From Filimonas sp. (GTDB lineage Bacteria; Bacteroidota; Bacteroidia; Chitinophagales; Chitinophagaceae), in the NCBI GenBank assembly GCA_017306865.1, contig JAFKHH010000015.1, positions 1 to 64,000 on the forward strand: a stretch of DNA of 64,000 nucleotides. Reading direction: 5' to 3'. Shown here in pieces: positions 16,105 to 24,291 of this stretch; the first letter of the stretch is position 1, and every line of letters starts with the position of its first letter. The notes below the pieces were generated by a model. The model made no database searches and was not told the origin of the DNA. It saw nothing but the letters and a program-made list of their open reading frames with translations. Both the position numbers and the translations under genes were made by a program.

Positions 16105-16968
16105 TTACATTCCCCGGAATACTTTCGGAGATACCCCTGTTTTCTTACGGAAAAACTTTGCAAAATAATTGGGGTAATCAAAACCCAGGCTGTAAGAGAT
16201 TTCACTAATGGAAAGCGAGGTGTTTTTGAGCTTGTCTTTTGCTTGTTTTAAAACAAAGTTATGGATATGCTCAATGGGCGATTCACCTGTAAAATGCTTG
16301 ATCAGGTCTCCGAAATAATTAGGCGACAGATTGGCTTTCTGTGCAAACCAGGCAACCGAAGGAAGACCGGATATGTCTTCTTTTTTATTGAAATACTGCT
16401 TCAGGTTTTCATAAAAACTGTCAATCACCGAATGGTAGATACTACTTCGTGAATCAAATTGCCTGTCGTAAAACACCTGTGTGTAAGACAATATAAGGGC
16501 GATATAAGATAGGATAATCTCTTTGGAATACTGTTCCTTCCGAAATTCGTTGTACGCTTTTTTGAACAGATCCCATAGAATGGCCTCTTCGTCTTTTGTA
16601 AGGAACAGTGCTTCGTGATTATTGTAGTGAACAAAGTTATAATCCTTTGCCAGCTTGTTTACATACCGGGTGCTTACCAGTATGTTATAGCCGGCATCGG
16701 GAGCATTAATGTCCCAATCCAGGTTGTTTTGCGGGCAGTCAACATACATAAACGACTTTGCCTGATCTTCCAGGAATAGTGTTTCCGTAAAGCCTTTTTC
16801 CAAAGGCGGTTTTATAGCCAGCAAGTAGAAATCTATTGTGATGGAATTTGATTGCAGCCTTATGTCGCCTTCATTTTCATAGTTTACAATGAGCAGGTCA
16901 TCATTCGCTGGTTTTGTTACATTGAGATACGATGCAAACTCCCTTATGTTATATATTTTATTGACCAT
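16105..16968 (-). CDS. AraC family transcriptional regulator
   Basis: The protein has 287 residues and an ATG start. The N-terminal 160 residues resemble a cupin-like sensing half. The C-terminal 100 residues carry the two AraC helix-turn-helices: FAQKANLSPNYFGDLIKHFT, then ISEISYSLGFDYPNYFAKFF and the closing KKTGVSPKVFRGM. It probably controls the hydrolase/SDR genes just downstream on the same strand. A TACTTTTG element at 16991-16998 lies 22 bases before the start and may be its own -7 box. Confidence 0.9.
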   Translation of the reverse strand: MVNKIYNIREFASYLNVTKPANDDLLIVNYENEGDIRLQSNSITIDFYLLAIKPPLEKGFTETLFLEDQAKSFMYVDCPQNNLDWDINAPDAGYNILVSTRYVNKLAKDYNFVHYNNHEALFLTKDEEAILWDLFKKAYNEFRKEQYSKEIILSYIALILSYTQVFYDRQFDSRSSIYHSVIDSFYENLKQYFNKKEDISGLPSVAWFAQKANLSPNYFGDLIKHFTGESPIEHIHNFVLKQAKDKLKNTSLSISEISYSLGFDYPNYFAKFFRKKTGVSPKVFRGM

Positions 16969-16990
16969 TGCTTTATTAATAATACTTATG

Positions 16991-16998
16991 CAAAAGTA
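16991..16998 (-). promoter_or_regulatory. Candidate -7 element of the AraC gene
   Basis: TACTTTTG on the minus strand, 22 bases upstream of the ATG at 16968, fits TAnnTTTG. No TTG is seen at the expected -33 distance. Confidence 0.3.
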
Positions 16999-17189
16999 GC
17001 TTCTTTACCGGCTGACATATGGATACATTTTCAGGCAAAAAGGAAACATTTTACTGATTTAAAATTTTTCAAATTATGCACTAAATATGTTGATGAACGG
17101 GAACATCTGACGAAATTGACGGCATCTTGCTGATTGATTATCAATAGCAATACAGCGTTTGTCTTACCTGAATCTCCGCTGTATATCGC

Positions 17190-18056
17190 CTATTGAAAAT
17201 GTGTTGCATAATCTTTTGCAAACTGTTCTACTGTGAGGGCTGGTTTTTCCAAAATCATTCGGACACAATCAGTAACAATTTGTGTTTCGCCATTGCGTTG
17301 TGCAGCGTCATAGCTGATAAAAGTATCTACTAATGCCGCAGGCATTCCTTGTCGCTCCATTTCTTCCCGGGCTTGTTGCAAAGAGATGGGAATATATCTT
17401 ACTTCTTCATCGATTGCTTTACTGATTGCCTCAGCTACATCATAATAATTTAACGCTCTGTCACTGGTTAACAGGTATATTTTATCATAATGCTTCGCAG
17501 GATTGGTAAGACATGCAAATGCTACTGCTGAAACATCTCTTGCGTCAACGTGCGCACGTTTACCATCACCGGTAGATTCATGGAATCTGCGTTCTTTACG
17601 TACACTGTTGGCGATATCACCCAGCCAGTTTTGCATGATTCCGTTAGGACGTAACATGGTGTAGTGGATACCTGATCTTATTAAAAAGTCTTCGACTATC
17701 CCGTGTGTTTTGGGAATAAAAAAATGAGCATTTTTGTCGGCAGCACCGGATGAAAGTTTTACAATGTATTGTATATTCAACTCTTTTGCAGTGCTGATCA
17801 CATTTTTCTGTTCTTTTATAAAGTCAGGGCTATTTCCTGACAATAGAAAAACAGCGCTGCAGTTTTTCATTGCCGCATGTAAGCTATTTTTATGTGCTAT
17901 ATCAGCCTCAATCCATTCTATATATGGATGCGGAACGGCCCTCCTGAGATTGCGCGTTACTGCAACTGTGTCAATTTTTGCCAGCGATAAAAGGCGGATC
18001 AACTCTAAGCCAATCTTCCCGGTTGCTCCGAAAACTGCGATTTTTTTGTTTTGCAT
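17190..18056 (-). CDS. NmrA-like NAD(P)-binding oxidoreductase
   Basis: The protein has 288 residues and an ATG start. The Rossmann motif IAVFGATGKIGLELIRLL opens the protein. AVTRNLRR follows at the NADP-binding loop, then VFLLSGNSPDF, YIVKLSSGAAD, HGIVEDFLIRSGIHYTMLRP and HVDARDVSAVAFACL. This is the NmrA/QOR2 type of atypical SDR, which reduces or senses NAD(P) rather than using a Tyr-Lys pair. It lies 71 bases behind the AraC gene at 18128-18937 on the same strand, which probably regulates it. The substrate is unknown. Confidence 0.85.
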   Translation of the reverse strand: MQNKKIAVFGATGKIGLELIRLLSLAKIDTVAVTRNLRRAVPHPYIEWIEADIAHKNSLHAAMKNCSAVFLLSGNSPDFIKEQKNVISTAKELNIQYIVKLSSGAADKNAHFFIPKTHGIVEDFLIRSGIHYTMLRPNGIMQNWLGDIANSVRKERRFHESTGDGKRAHVDARDVSAVAFACLTNPAKHYDKIYLLTSDRALNYYDVAEAISKAIDEEVRYIPISLQQAREEMERQGMPAALVDTFISYDAAQRNGETQIVTDCVRMILEKPALTVEQFAKDYATHFQ

Positions 18057-18079
18057 TTTATACGATTTAAATAATAGCG

Positions 18080-18087
18080 CAAAACTA
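18080..18087 (-). promoter_or_regulatory. Candidate -7 element of the NmrA-like gene
   Basis: TAGTTTTG on the minus strand, 23 bases before the ATG at 18056, fits TAnnTTTG. No well placed -33 box is seen. Confidence 0.3.
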
Positions 18088-18127
18088 TTTTAACCGGAAA
18101 GAGGGAAATTGAACAAAATCGACACTT

Positions 18128-18937
18128 TTAAAATTGCCATTCAGGGAAATTTATAGCCTGTTCATTTGCGCGCTGAAGAAACTGCCGCGGACTTACGCCC
18201 GTAAACTCTTTAAAGTCGCGGATAAAGTGTGCCTGGTCCGCATATGAGTGCTGATAAGCAATTGCTGTTAAGGAGGCTGATATTGGCGGCTGTCTCCGGA
18301 CAAAATCAAGCGCGGCTTGGAAGCGGCAAATACGGAAAAAAAGTTTTGGCGAAATACCGATATTGCGTTTAAACATTCTCTCAAAAGAGCGCTCCGATAA
18401 ATTTAATGCTGACCGGGCGTTAGCTAAACCATTTTCGTCGTTCGCATTTATTTTTGAGACCGCATAGGAGGCTTTGGTGTTATCCCGATGTTTGTTCAAT
18501 TCGATTTGCCTGCTAATGAAATTGGAGATGGAACTGATCCATTTATCGGTATTCTCCTCATCTTGTAGTTGCCTTAGAATATCTGTTTTCAATATAGCCT
18601 CTAAATTCACATAGTTGTCGGTTAATTCACTTGCATCGATGCCGAATATTGTCTTTATTGAATGTGGCTGAAAGTAAACGCAAAGGTTGCGATACCTTCC
18701 AGTGGCCGTTTTGTGCGCGTGGGATGTAGTCAGGCCGTGCAAAAATAATTGCGGTAATTTCTCGTTGTTTTTGTCTGCAAAACAATCTGGATTTTCCTGG
18801 AAAATGAGCCCAGGGCAACCATCTGCGATTATTTTAAAAGTACTCGTTTGTTTATCTGGAGCATCACTTTCCAATACACCAAAATGACGGATGTATGACT
18901 GAAGAGGTGCGTCGGGATATATTTGAGTGTATCTCAT
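18128..18937 (-). CDS. AraC family transcriptional regulator
   Basis: The protein has 269 residues and an ATG start. The N-terminal half begins MRYTQIYPDAPLQSYIRHF, the DUF6597-like lead of many AraC proteins. The C-terminal half has the helix-turn-helix pair, with LNLSERSFERMFKRNIGISP and then SLTAIAYQHSYADQAHFIRD and FTGVSPRQFLQ. It is the first gene of a pair with the NmrA-like reductase. The two AraC genes of this block belong to different subtypes, so the block is two units rather than a duplication. Confidence 0.9.
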   Translation of the reverse strand: MRYTQIYPDAPLQSYIRHFGVLESDAPDKQTSTFKIIADGCPGLIFQENPDCFADKNNEKLPQLFLHGLTTSHAHKTATGRYRNLCVYFQPHSIKTIFGIDASELTDNYVNLEAILKTDILRQLQDEENTDKWISSISNFISRQIELNKHRDNTKASYAVSKINANDENGLANARSALNLSERSFERMFKRNIGISPKLFFRICRFQAALDFVRRQPPISASLTAIAYQHSYADQAHFIRDFKEFTGVSPRQFLQRANEQAINFPEWQF

Positions 18938-19023
18938 TTATTTAAATAAATATCAAACCCAGCCTAATAGAAAATATCAGCCAGATGGCCCTTCTAATAT
19001 CGGCAAAAAAAACGAAGGTGAGA

Positions 19024-19110
19024 ATGATTTTCGACACGCTTTTGCCGGAAGAGGTTGTTGACGTTTCGCACCCTGTGGATTTTGAAACTCTTCTTTCCAT
19101 TTTCTATTAG
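19024..19110 (+). other. Possible gene fragment (28 codons)
   Basis: An ATG frame reads MIFDTLLPEEVVDVSHPVDF and ends in SIFY. It is too short to name. Protein-like composition suggests a transposase or other gene scrap, but chance is possible. Confidence 0.2.
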
Positions 19111-19115
19111 CATTT

Positions 19116-19149
19116 AAACCTATAAGGTTTTTGAAAACCTTATAGGTTT
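19116..19149. repeat. Perfect 34-base palindrome
   Basis: The arm AAACCTATAAGGTTTT pairs with its complement over two bases. No T-run follows. A similar palindrome with one mismatch lies at 24093-24126, so this is a dispersed intergenic repeat rather than a single gene's terminator. Confidence 0.7.
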
Positions 19150-19333
19150 GGGCATCCCGGTGCGTACTTAGGTGCGCATTTTTTGAATGCCCCCTGAAAT
19201 ATGATGTAAGCTTGATTGCTAAAGAATAATTTTAAGCTTGACAGCTCCTGTTGACGCTATGCCTGGAGCGTCATCATTCACAATCAGCTTTAAATAGTAT
19301 ATTAGTCTTCTTATCCCTAAAAGCAGAAAGCCA

Positions 19334-19768
19334 ATGAGCAATAAAGGCCATTATTATACCACCTTTACTGGTGAAGATGCTTACCGCTTCTATAAGACCC
19401 TACCATTTGCCGTGCAGTTGGCAAGCGAATACCCTGCTGTAAAAAGAGTCCATATTGTGATGGCGAATGCTAAATGCTTAGGCGTTATTGATACCGCGTT
19501 CTACATTGGTTTCGGCAGGGAGTTACTAACCAAAGGATGTGTGATGGGAGCGAGAAATTTACTCGTTATCGCCAATGCTGATATCGATGCGTATAGCCGG
19601 GTGCGGGAAGACGACCTTATTATTGCCATGTATTTGAAAGAAATTTCGCTTGAATCATTAGAAAAAAAACCTGGAGCAGCAATTATTGCGCTGCCCCAGA
19701 ATATGACGACTGTAAACTCCTGGGTACAGACATGGGGGGCAATCAACATAGATAAGATGATAAAATGA
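19334..19768 (+). CDS. Hypothetical protein
   Basis: The protein has 144 residues and an ATG start. I do not recognise the family. It has no signal peptide. A central hydrophobic and small-residue stretch (LGVIDTAFYIGFGRELL) and two beta-like strands (RVHIVMANA, NLLVIANADI) suggest a compact alpha/beta domain. The end has AAIIALPQNMTTVNSWVQTW. Protein-like codon use and an ATG 11 bases after a purine-rich stretch support a real gene. Neighbours give no functional hint: a minus-strand AraC gene lies left, a serine hydrolase right. Confidence 0.6.
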   Translation: MSNKGHYYTTFTGEDAYRFYKTLPFAVQLASEYPAVKRVHIVMANAKCLGVIDTAFYIGFGRELLTKGCVMGARNLLVIANADIDAYSRVREDDLIIAMYLKEISLESLEKKPGAAIIALPQNMTTVNSWVQTWGAINIDKMIK

Positions 19769-20025
19769 TGTTTCAAGACAGTAGCTTACTCTGAAAAAGC
19801 CTTACACCTTTACCCGATTTTTCACATCGGCCACCCAAAGTAAAGCCCGTTTATCTGCCTTACATGCTTACCCGTTGGCTTATCGCTTAAACCACCTGTG
19901 ACTGGGGCTGCCATGAAACGCTTGTTCAAAACAAATGGCGTCTTTTTCATAAATTTAATACGGGAATCATCAAACAGTAAGGCTATCTAAACCTGTTCTA
20001 TAGGTAATATCAGCGAACCCGGTTC

Positions 20026-20033
20026 TACTTTTG
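20026..20033 (+). promoter_or_regulatory. Candidate -7 element of the serine hydrolase
   Basis: TACTTTTG lies 21 bases before the ATG at 20055 and fits TAnnTTTG. The -33 region has no clear TTG. Confidence 0.3.
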
Positions 20034-20054
20034 AAGAAAATTTAGCAACACACA

Positions 20055-21476
20055 ATGAAAACAAAACTATTCAAATCAGTGCTGCTTCTCCATACACTCT
20101 TATTATGCTGTATGTACTGCCTTGCGCAGGATATGCCCGTATTATCAACTCAGCAGGCTATCCGCAAATTGGAAAGTGATATTCCAAGGCTAATGAAAGT
20201 ATCCAATGTACCGGGACTTTCAGTAGCACTCATCCGCAACGGTAAAATGGTTTGGCATAAAGGCTTCGGAGTCATGAATGCAGCAAGCAAACAACCTGTT
20301 AGCGACAAGACCGTCTTTGAAGCCAATTCATTGAGTAAACCAGTGTTTGCCTATGCAGTGCTCACCCTGGTCGACGAAGGCAAGCTTAACCTGGACACGC
20401 CGCTTTTTAGATACATGGATCGTGACGATCGTCGTAGTGATGATGCCCGGTTCAATTTAATCACTTCAAGAATGATCCTGAGTAATTCCAGTGGTATCAT
20501 CAGGTCTAAAACAGACCCGGAAAATAAAGTAGATCTCGCATTTGCTCCCGGCGAAAAGTTCGAATATTCCCCAACCGGTTTTCAACTGCTTTCCAAAGTA
20601 GTGGAAAAGATTACGGCTTTAAAAATCGAAGATTTTATCAGGCAGCGGGTACTACAGCCAATGGGTATGAACAGCAGCAGCTACGTTTGGCAGCCAGCCT
20701 ACGATACGCTAAGAGCCTACAGTCACAATTGGCTGGCGCAGCCAAAAGCAGATCTAAATAAACCAATACATGGGGCGGCCTGCTGCAGCCTGCAAACTAC
20801 TCCGGAAGATTACGCCCGGTTCGTCATTGGGGTTATGACCGGTCAACTGTTACAAACGGCTACCTGGAATGAAATGCTCAAATCACAAATTAAGGTTAGC
20901 GATAAGTTCCCGACCTTGTTTTGGGGGTTGGGCTGGGGGCTGGAAAAATCGGCCAGCAGCGAAGCCTTCTGGCATTGGGGCGACGGTGGGGTCTCGAAAG
21001 ATTATATTAAGGCTGATTTAAAGAGCAAAAATGCGGTCGTGTTTTTTGCCAATAGTGAAAACGGCCAGATGTTTACCCGCGAGATTCTTGATGACGCCCT
21101 CGGCGGCCAACATCCCGGCTATAGTTGGTTGAATTACCAGCGCTACGATTCGCCCGATTGGTTATTATTAAACGATATCCTTGCTAACGGAGCGGAAAAA
21201 GCACTTCAGAAAAAGACGAATAATAACCTGACAGAAGCTCAAATGAACCAGGTTGGTTACCAACTGCTGAGCATTCAAAAAATTGACGATGCTATTCGTG
21301 TGTTCAAGCAGAATACCGACAACTTCCCGAAATCAGGCAATGTATGGGACAGCCTGGCGGAAGCCTATATGGACAAAGGAGACAAGGCTACGGCCATTGC
21401 TTATTACCAAAAATCATTAGAGCTTGACCCCACAAACACCAATGCAGTTCAAATGATCCAGAAATTAAAACAATAA
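20055..21476 (+). CDS. Exported beta-lactamase-family serine hydrolase with C-terminal TPR
   Basis: The protein has 473 residues and an ATG start. A signal peptide ends at about YCLAQ (residue 25). The class C beta-lactamase/esterase fold carries S92-L-S-K95 (SxxK), Y171-S-P173 in the place of the YxN motif, and HWGDGG near the third motif. Such proteins are mostly periplasmic esterases, D-peptidases or amidases rather than drug-resistance enzymes. The last 60 residues form one to two TPR repeats (VWDSLAEAYMDKGDKATAIA), a common fusion in Bacteroidota. Pro in the YxN position is unusual. Confidence 0.85.
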   Translation: MKTKLFKSVLLLHTLLLCCMYCLAQDMPVLSTQQAIRKLESDIPRLMKVSNVPGLSVALIRNGKMVWHKGFGVMNAASKQPVSDKTVFEANSLSKPVFAYAVLTLVDEGKLNLDTPLFRYMDRDDRRSDDARFNLITSRMILSNSSGIIRSKTDPENKVDLAFAPGEKFEYSPTGFQLLSKVVEKITALKIEDFIRQRVLQPMGMNSSSYVWQPAYDTLRAYSHNWLAQPKADLNKPIHGAACCSLQTTPEDYARFVIGVMTGQLLQTATWNEMLKSQIKVSDKFPTLFWGLGWGLEKSASSEAFWHWGDGGVSKDYIKADLKSKNAVVFFANSENGQMFTREILDDALGGQHPGYSWLNYQRYDSPDWLLLNDILANGAEKALQKKTNNNLTEAQMNQVGYQLLSIQKIDDAIRVFKQNTDNFPKSGNVWDSLAEAYMDKGDKATAIAYYQKSLELDPTNTNAVQMIQKLKQ

Positions 21477-21515
21477 AAAGAAGGATGCTTTCACATACTG
21501 GAAATTTCAAAACAC

Positions 21516-21555
21516 CTGACCACCTGATTTCAGAAATGATTGACCGGGTGGTCAG
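21516..21555. promoter_or_regulatory. Inverted repeat upstream of the DyP gene
   Basis: CTGACCACC (21516-21524) and GGTGGTCAG (21547-21555) are perfect complements. The right part also contains TGACCGGGTGGTCA, a TetR-like operator shape. It sits 90-130 bases before the DyP start. No TetR gene is adjacent. Confidence 0.4.
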
Positions 21556-21644
21556 TCATTTCACGTAAATTAGTAGACGTTCACGACGTTCAGTTGCAAC
21601 ACAACTGAAACTATACTATCTGTTTAAATTTATCTGCCATTTTT

Positions 21645-22568
21645 ATGAAAATCAATTCCCAGAATGTCCTGGATTCCCCTAATAACAATACTATTTTCCT
21701 GGTATTTAATTTTAAGAAAGACGCTGCTGTTAATGAAGCCTTTAAAAACCTTTGTCAGTTGATCAGTAATTTGAACAACTCGGCCAATACCCGTTTCCCC
21801 AATGCCAAAGCCAGCGTAGTTTTAGGTATTAGCTTTGATGCATGGCAGTTGCTGCAACTCCCGGCGCCGATGCCCAAAGAGTTTGAAACCTTTACGCCAA
21901 TAGCAGGTACTAAACACACAGCGGTAGCAACCAGGGGTGATCTGCATCTGCACATCCGTTCAGATATGTATAGCTTTTGTATAGATGCGGCAGCGGCTAT
22001 TTCGGACACACTATCAGCGGTAGCAGTAGTGGAGCAGGAAGTACACGGGTTCAGGTACTGGGACAGCCGCAGCATTCTCGGCTTTGTAGATGGCACGGAA
22101 AATCCGCAGGGTGCGGACAGGGCCTATTTTGGCTTAATAGGAGATGAAGATCCACGCTACAAAGGAGGCAGTTATCTTTTTGTGCAAAAGTACATTCACA
22201 ACCTGGAAGCATGGAAAGCATTGGGTGTAGGCGAGCAGGAGCGAGTAATTGGCAGATCGAAAGTTGACGACATTGAAATGCCCGACGGCATTAAGCCTGC
22301 CAATGCGCATTCTGCATTGGCCAATATAGGCGACGACCTTAAAATAGTACGGGACAACATGTCTTTTGGCAATGTAGCCACCAATGAAATGGGAACCTAT
22401 TTCATTGCTTATGCCAGCTCATTTATCACGGTAAAAAAGATGCTGACCAATATGTTTGTAGGCGTGCCGGAAGGCAATTACGACAGGATACTGGATTTCA
22501 GCACTGCGCAAACCGGCACATTGTTTTTTGTGCCTACGTTTGAGATGCTGGATGACTTTGCTGGTTAG
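21645..22568 (+). CDS. Dye-decolorizing (DyP-type) haem peroxidase
   Basis: The protein has 307 residues, the usual size of short class B (YfeX-like) DyP enzymes, with an ATG start. The signature GFVDGTENP is at residues 146-154 with the catalytic Asp149. His222 in NAHSAL fits the proximal haem ligand, and Arg236 (KIVRDNMSFG) the distal Arg. No Tat or Sec signal is present, so it is cytoplasmic. There is no encapsulin gene nearby and no C-terminal targeting tail. It uses H2O2 to oxidise dyes or porphyrin-type substrates. A small LETM1-like gene follows after 30 bases and is probably co-transcribed. Confidence 0.93.
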   Translation: MKINSQNVLDSPNNNTIFLVFNFKKDAAVNEAFKNLCQLISNLNNSANTRFPNAKASVVLGISFDAWQLLQLPAPMPKEFETFTPIAGTKHTAVATRGDLHLHIRSDMYSFCIDAAAAISDTLSAVAVVEQEVHGFRYWDSRSILGFVDGTENPQGADRAYFGLIGDEDPRYKGGSYLFVQKYIHNLEAWKALGVGEQERVIGRSKVDDIEMPDGIKPANAHSALANIGDDLKIVRDNMSFGNVATNEMGTYFIAYASSFITVKKMLTNMFVGVPEGNYDRILDFSTAQTGTLFFVPTFEMLDDFAG

Positions 22569-22598
22569 ATAGCTTATTTTTTGACCATAATATAGATC

Positions 22599-22919
22599 AT
22601 GAACATAGAAGCAATTATAGAAGAGAACGCGCATCATTTCCTGAAAGGATTAAGAACGGAGTACAGTGGCGATAAAGAAGCGTTGCTGATCATAAGGGAG
22701 TATATAGCAGGAGGCACTATAAGTGTAGAACAAGACCATGTACTAAAAATGCAATTGGCAGACACGCTTAAAATAGTTGGGATAGGTGTGCCCTTCGTGT
22801 TGATACCCGGAGCATCTATTATAATGCCCATATTGATAAAGGTAGCTGCCAGGCACAATATTGAATTGATGCCGGCCGCATTTGTGCAACCTGAGAAAAA
22901 AGAGGATCATAACGTGTAA
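22599..22919 (+). CDS. Small LETM1-like protein
   Basis: The protein has 106 residues and an ATG start. The central part, VGIGVPFVLIPGASIIMPIL followed by IKVAARHNIELMPAAF, matches the conserved core of LETM1-like domains (a P-F-x-x-x-P-G-x-x-x-x-P-x-x-x-K pattern). There is one marginal hydrophobic stretch. In mitochondria LETM1 acts in cation exchange and ribosome contact; the role of the short bacterial forms is not established. Coupling to the DyP gene suggests a redox or membrane task. Confidence 0.6.
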   Translation: MNIEAIIEENAHHFLKGLRTEYSGDKEALLIIREYIAGGTISVEQDHVLKMQLADTLKIVGIGVPFVLIPGASIIMPILIKVAARHNIELMPAAFVQPEKKEDHNV

Positions 22920-22965
22920 CAGATAACTACACGGCAGCAATATAAAACGATGATTGCATTACCGG

Positions 22966-23925
22966 CTAGTCGATAATGTTGTCCTCGCTTATTTTAATTT
23001 CCGGCGATTCTTCTCCTACGAGTTCCAGCAAGGTAGATTCAATCGTCAGGCACATTGCATTCAATGCAAGATCATTGGCCTCCGTGCCAAACGGTTGCTC
23101 TATCTCATCGGCAATAGCTTCAAATGCTACGAATGTGTAAGCAATGAAAACAACTATAAATGGCGTAAGCCACTGCAAGCTATCAACCAGGCCGAATGGC
23201 AACAACAAACAGTATAAATAAACTGTTCGATGCAACAACACACGGTAACTGTAAGGCAGCGGTGTAGATTTAATTCTTTCACAACCGCCTACTATCTCAG
23301 CTAACTTATCCAGGTTTTCATCAAAACGTATTTGTTGAATGGAATCGATTTTTTTATTGGCCCTAGCTTCCCTTATCCACTCCGCCATAAGCTTGATAAG
23401 CATAACAGGTTTAAACCTTGCCGGTTCAATTATTTTAAATTGCCCGTCGCTCAGGCGCCCTTTTAAATCTTCCAGGGCATCTGTGTCCCGCAATTGATGT
23501 TTCAAAGCATAGGTAAAGGAAATGAGTAGCTGAACGAAGTTTATGGTGGACTGTTTGTTGGGCGCCTCATCTATTAAAGTGATTGCCTGCCTCGCAAGCG
23601 ATCTGGTATCGTTTAGCAAAGCGCCCCAAAGTTTACGGCCTTCCCAGAAGCGATCAAAGCTGACATTATTGCGAAACCCAAGGAATAATGCAAGTACAAA
23701 ACCAAACAAAGTTAATGGAGCCGGATTGAGCGGAACCTTGAATGAAAAGATAGTTCCGTGCAAATAAACCACAGTTATTGACAATAGAAAAAGTAAGATC
23801 AATCGTGGCAGCAGCGCCGGCAAAACAGAACCGTTCCAGACAAAAAGCATTTTAAACCAATGCTCCTTCTTTCTTATAATCATTCGATAAGCGGTTTGCG
23901 GATTCCGTACAAAGTTAAAGATCAT
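22966..23925 (-). CDS. Bestrophin-like membrane channel
   Basis: The protein has 319 residues and an ATG start. It begins with a short cytoplasmic lead, then LLFLLSITVVYLHGTIFSF and FGFVLALFLGFRNNVSFDRFWEGRKLWG, the conserved region of the bestrophin/UPF0187 (YneE) family. Two further membrane segments are near VYLYCLLLPFGLVD and PFIVVFIAYTFVAFE. The NPAPLTLFGFVLA pore-lining helix and the EIEQPFGTEANDL end are typical. Bacterial relatives form pentameric ion channels, some selective for cations. It converges with the LETM1-like gene. Confidence 0.9.
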   Translation of the reverse strand: MIFNFVRNPQTAYRMIIRKKEHWFKMLFVWNGSVLPALLPRLILLFLLSITVVYLHGTIFSFKVPLNPAPLTLFGFVLALFLGFRNNVSFDRFWEGRKLWGALLNDTRSLARQAITLIDEAPNKQSTINFVQLLISFTYALKHQLRDTDALEDLKGRLSDGQFKIIEPARFKPVMLIKLMAEWIREARANKKIDSIQQIRFDENLDKLAEIVGGCERIKSTPLPYSYRVLLHRTVYLYCLLLPFGLVDSLQWLTPFIVVFIAYTFVAFEAIADEIEQPFGTEANDLALNAMCLTIESTLLELVGEESPEIKISEDNIID

Positions 23926-24166
23926 TCATATCCTAAGGAAATCCGGATTCAAGGTGGTGCCCCTCTTTGGGTACTTAGCCCCGGTACTACTATGTAGCAT
24001 CGTTGCGTCGCACTCTTGTACGTTCCGTTCATTATTCATCATTTCCCACCACGCGGTAGAGACGCGATGCATCGCGTCTCTACCGCGATCCCAATCCTAT
24101 AATGTTTCTAAAAACCTTATAGGATTCTGCATACATTTCCAAAGTAGTCAAGAGTCAGTAGAGTGA
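23926..24166. repeat. Intergenic repeat cluster with 36-base perfect palindrome
   Basis: A perfect palindrome at 24052-24087 has the arm CGCGGTAGAGACGCGATG and no loop. The imperfect palindrome at 24093-24126 matches the one at 19116-19149. CGTTGCGTCGCAC at 24000-24012 recurs as the complement near 49860. No gene is seen. Confidence 0.65.
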
Positions 24167-24287
24167 AGATTCCGGAGACGTTGATCATGTTACTTCAGCA
24201 TGACGTTACAATAACGTTTATTCATTATCAATAGAAAAAACGAGGCAATGATTTTCGAAATGAGGTGGTTAAGGGCGCCGGAATCTC
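24167..24287. repeat. MITE-like repeat, copy 3
   Basis: GATTCCGGAGACGTTGATCATG-type start and GAGGTGGTTAAGGGCGCCGG end match copies 1 and 2. Its outermost bases (AGATTCCGG and CCGGAATCT) form an inverted repeat. It ends four bases from the stop of the LytTR gene. Confidence 0.6.
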
Positions 24288-24291
24288 TCTT

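Noticed and set aside
17085-17165. Fifth spacer copy (AAATATGTTGATGAACGG) or fourth MITE-like copy (ATTATCAATAG)
   Set aside because: Only one short motif of each matches; no hairpin or matching ends follow, so it may be chance.
19116-19149. Palindrome as a gene terminator
   Set aside because: No T-run follows on either strand and a sister copy lies at 24093 in an unrelated context.
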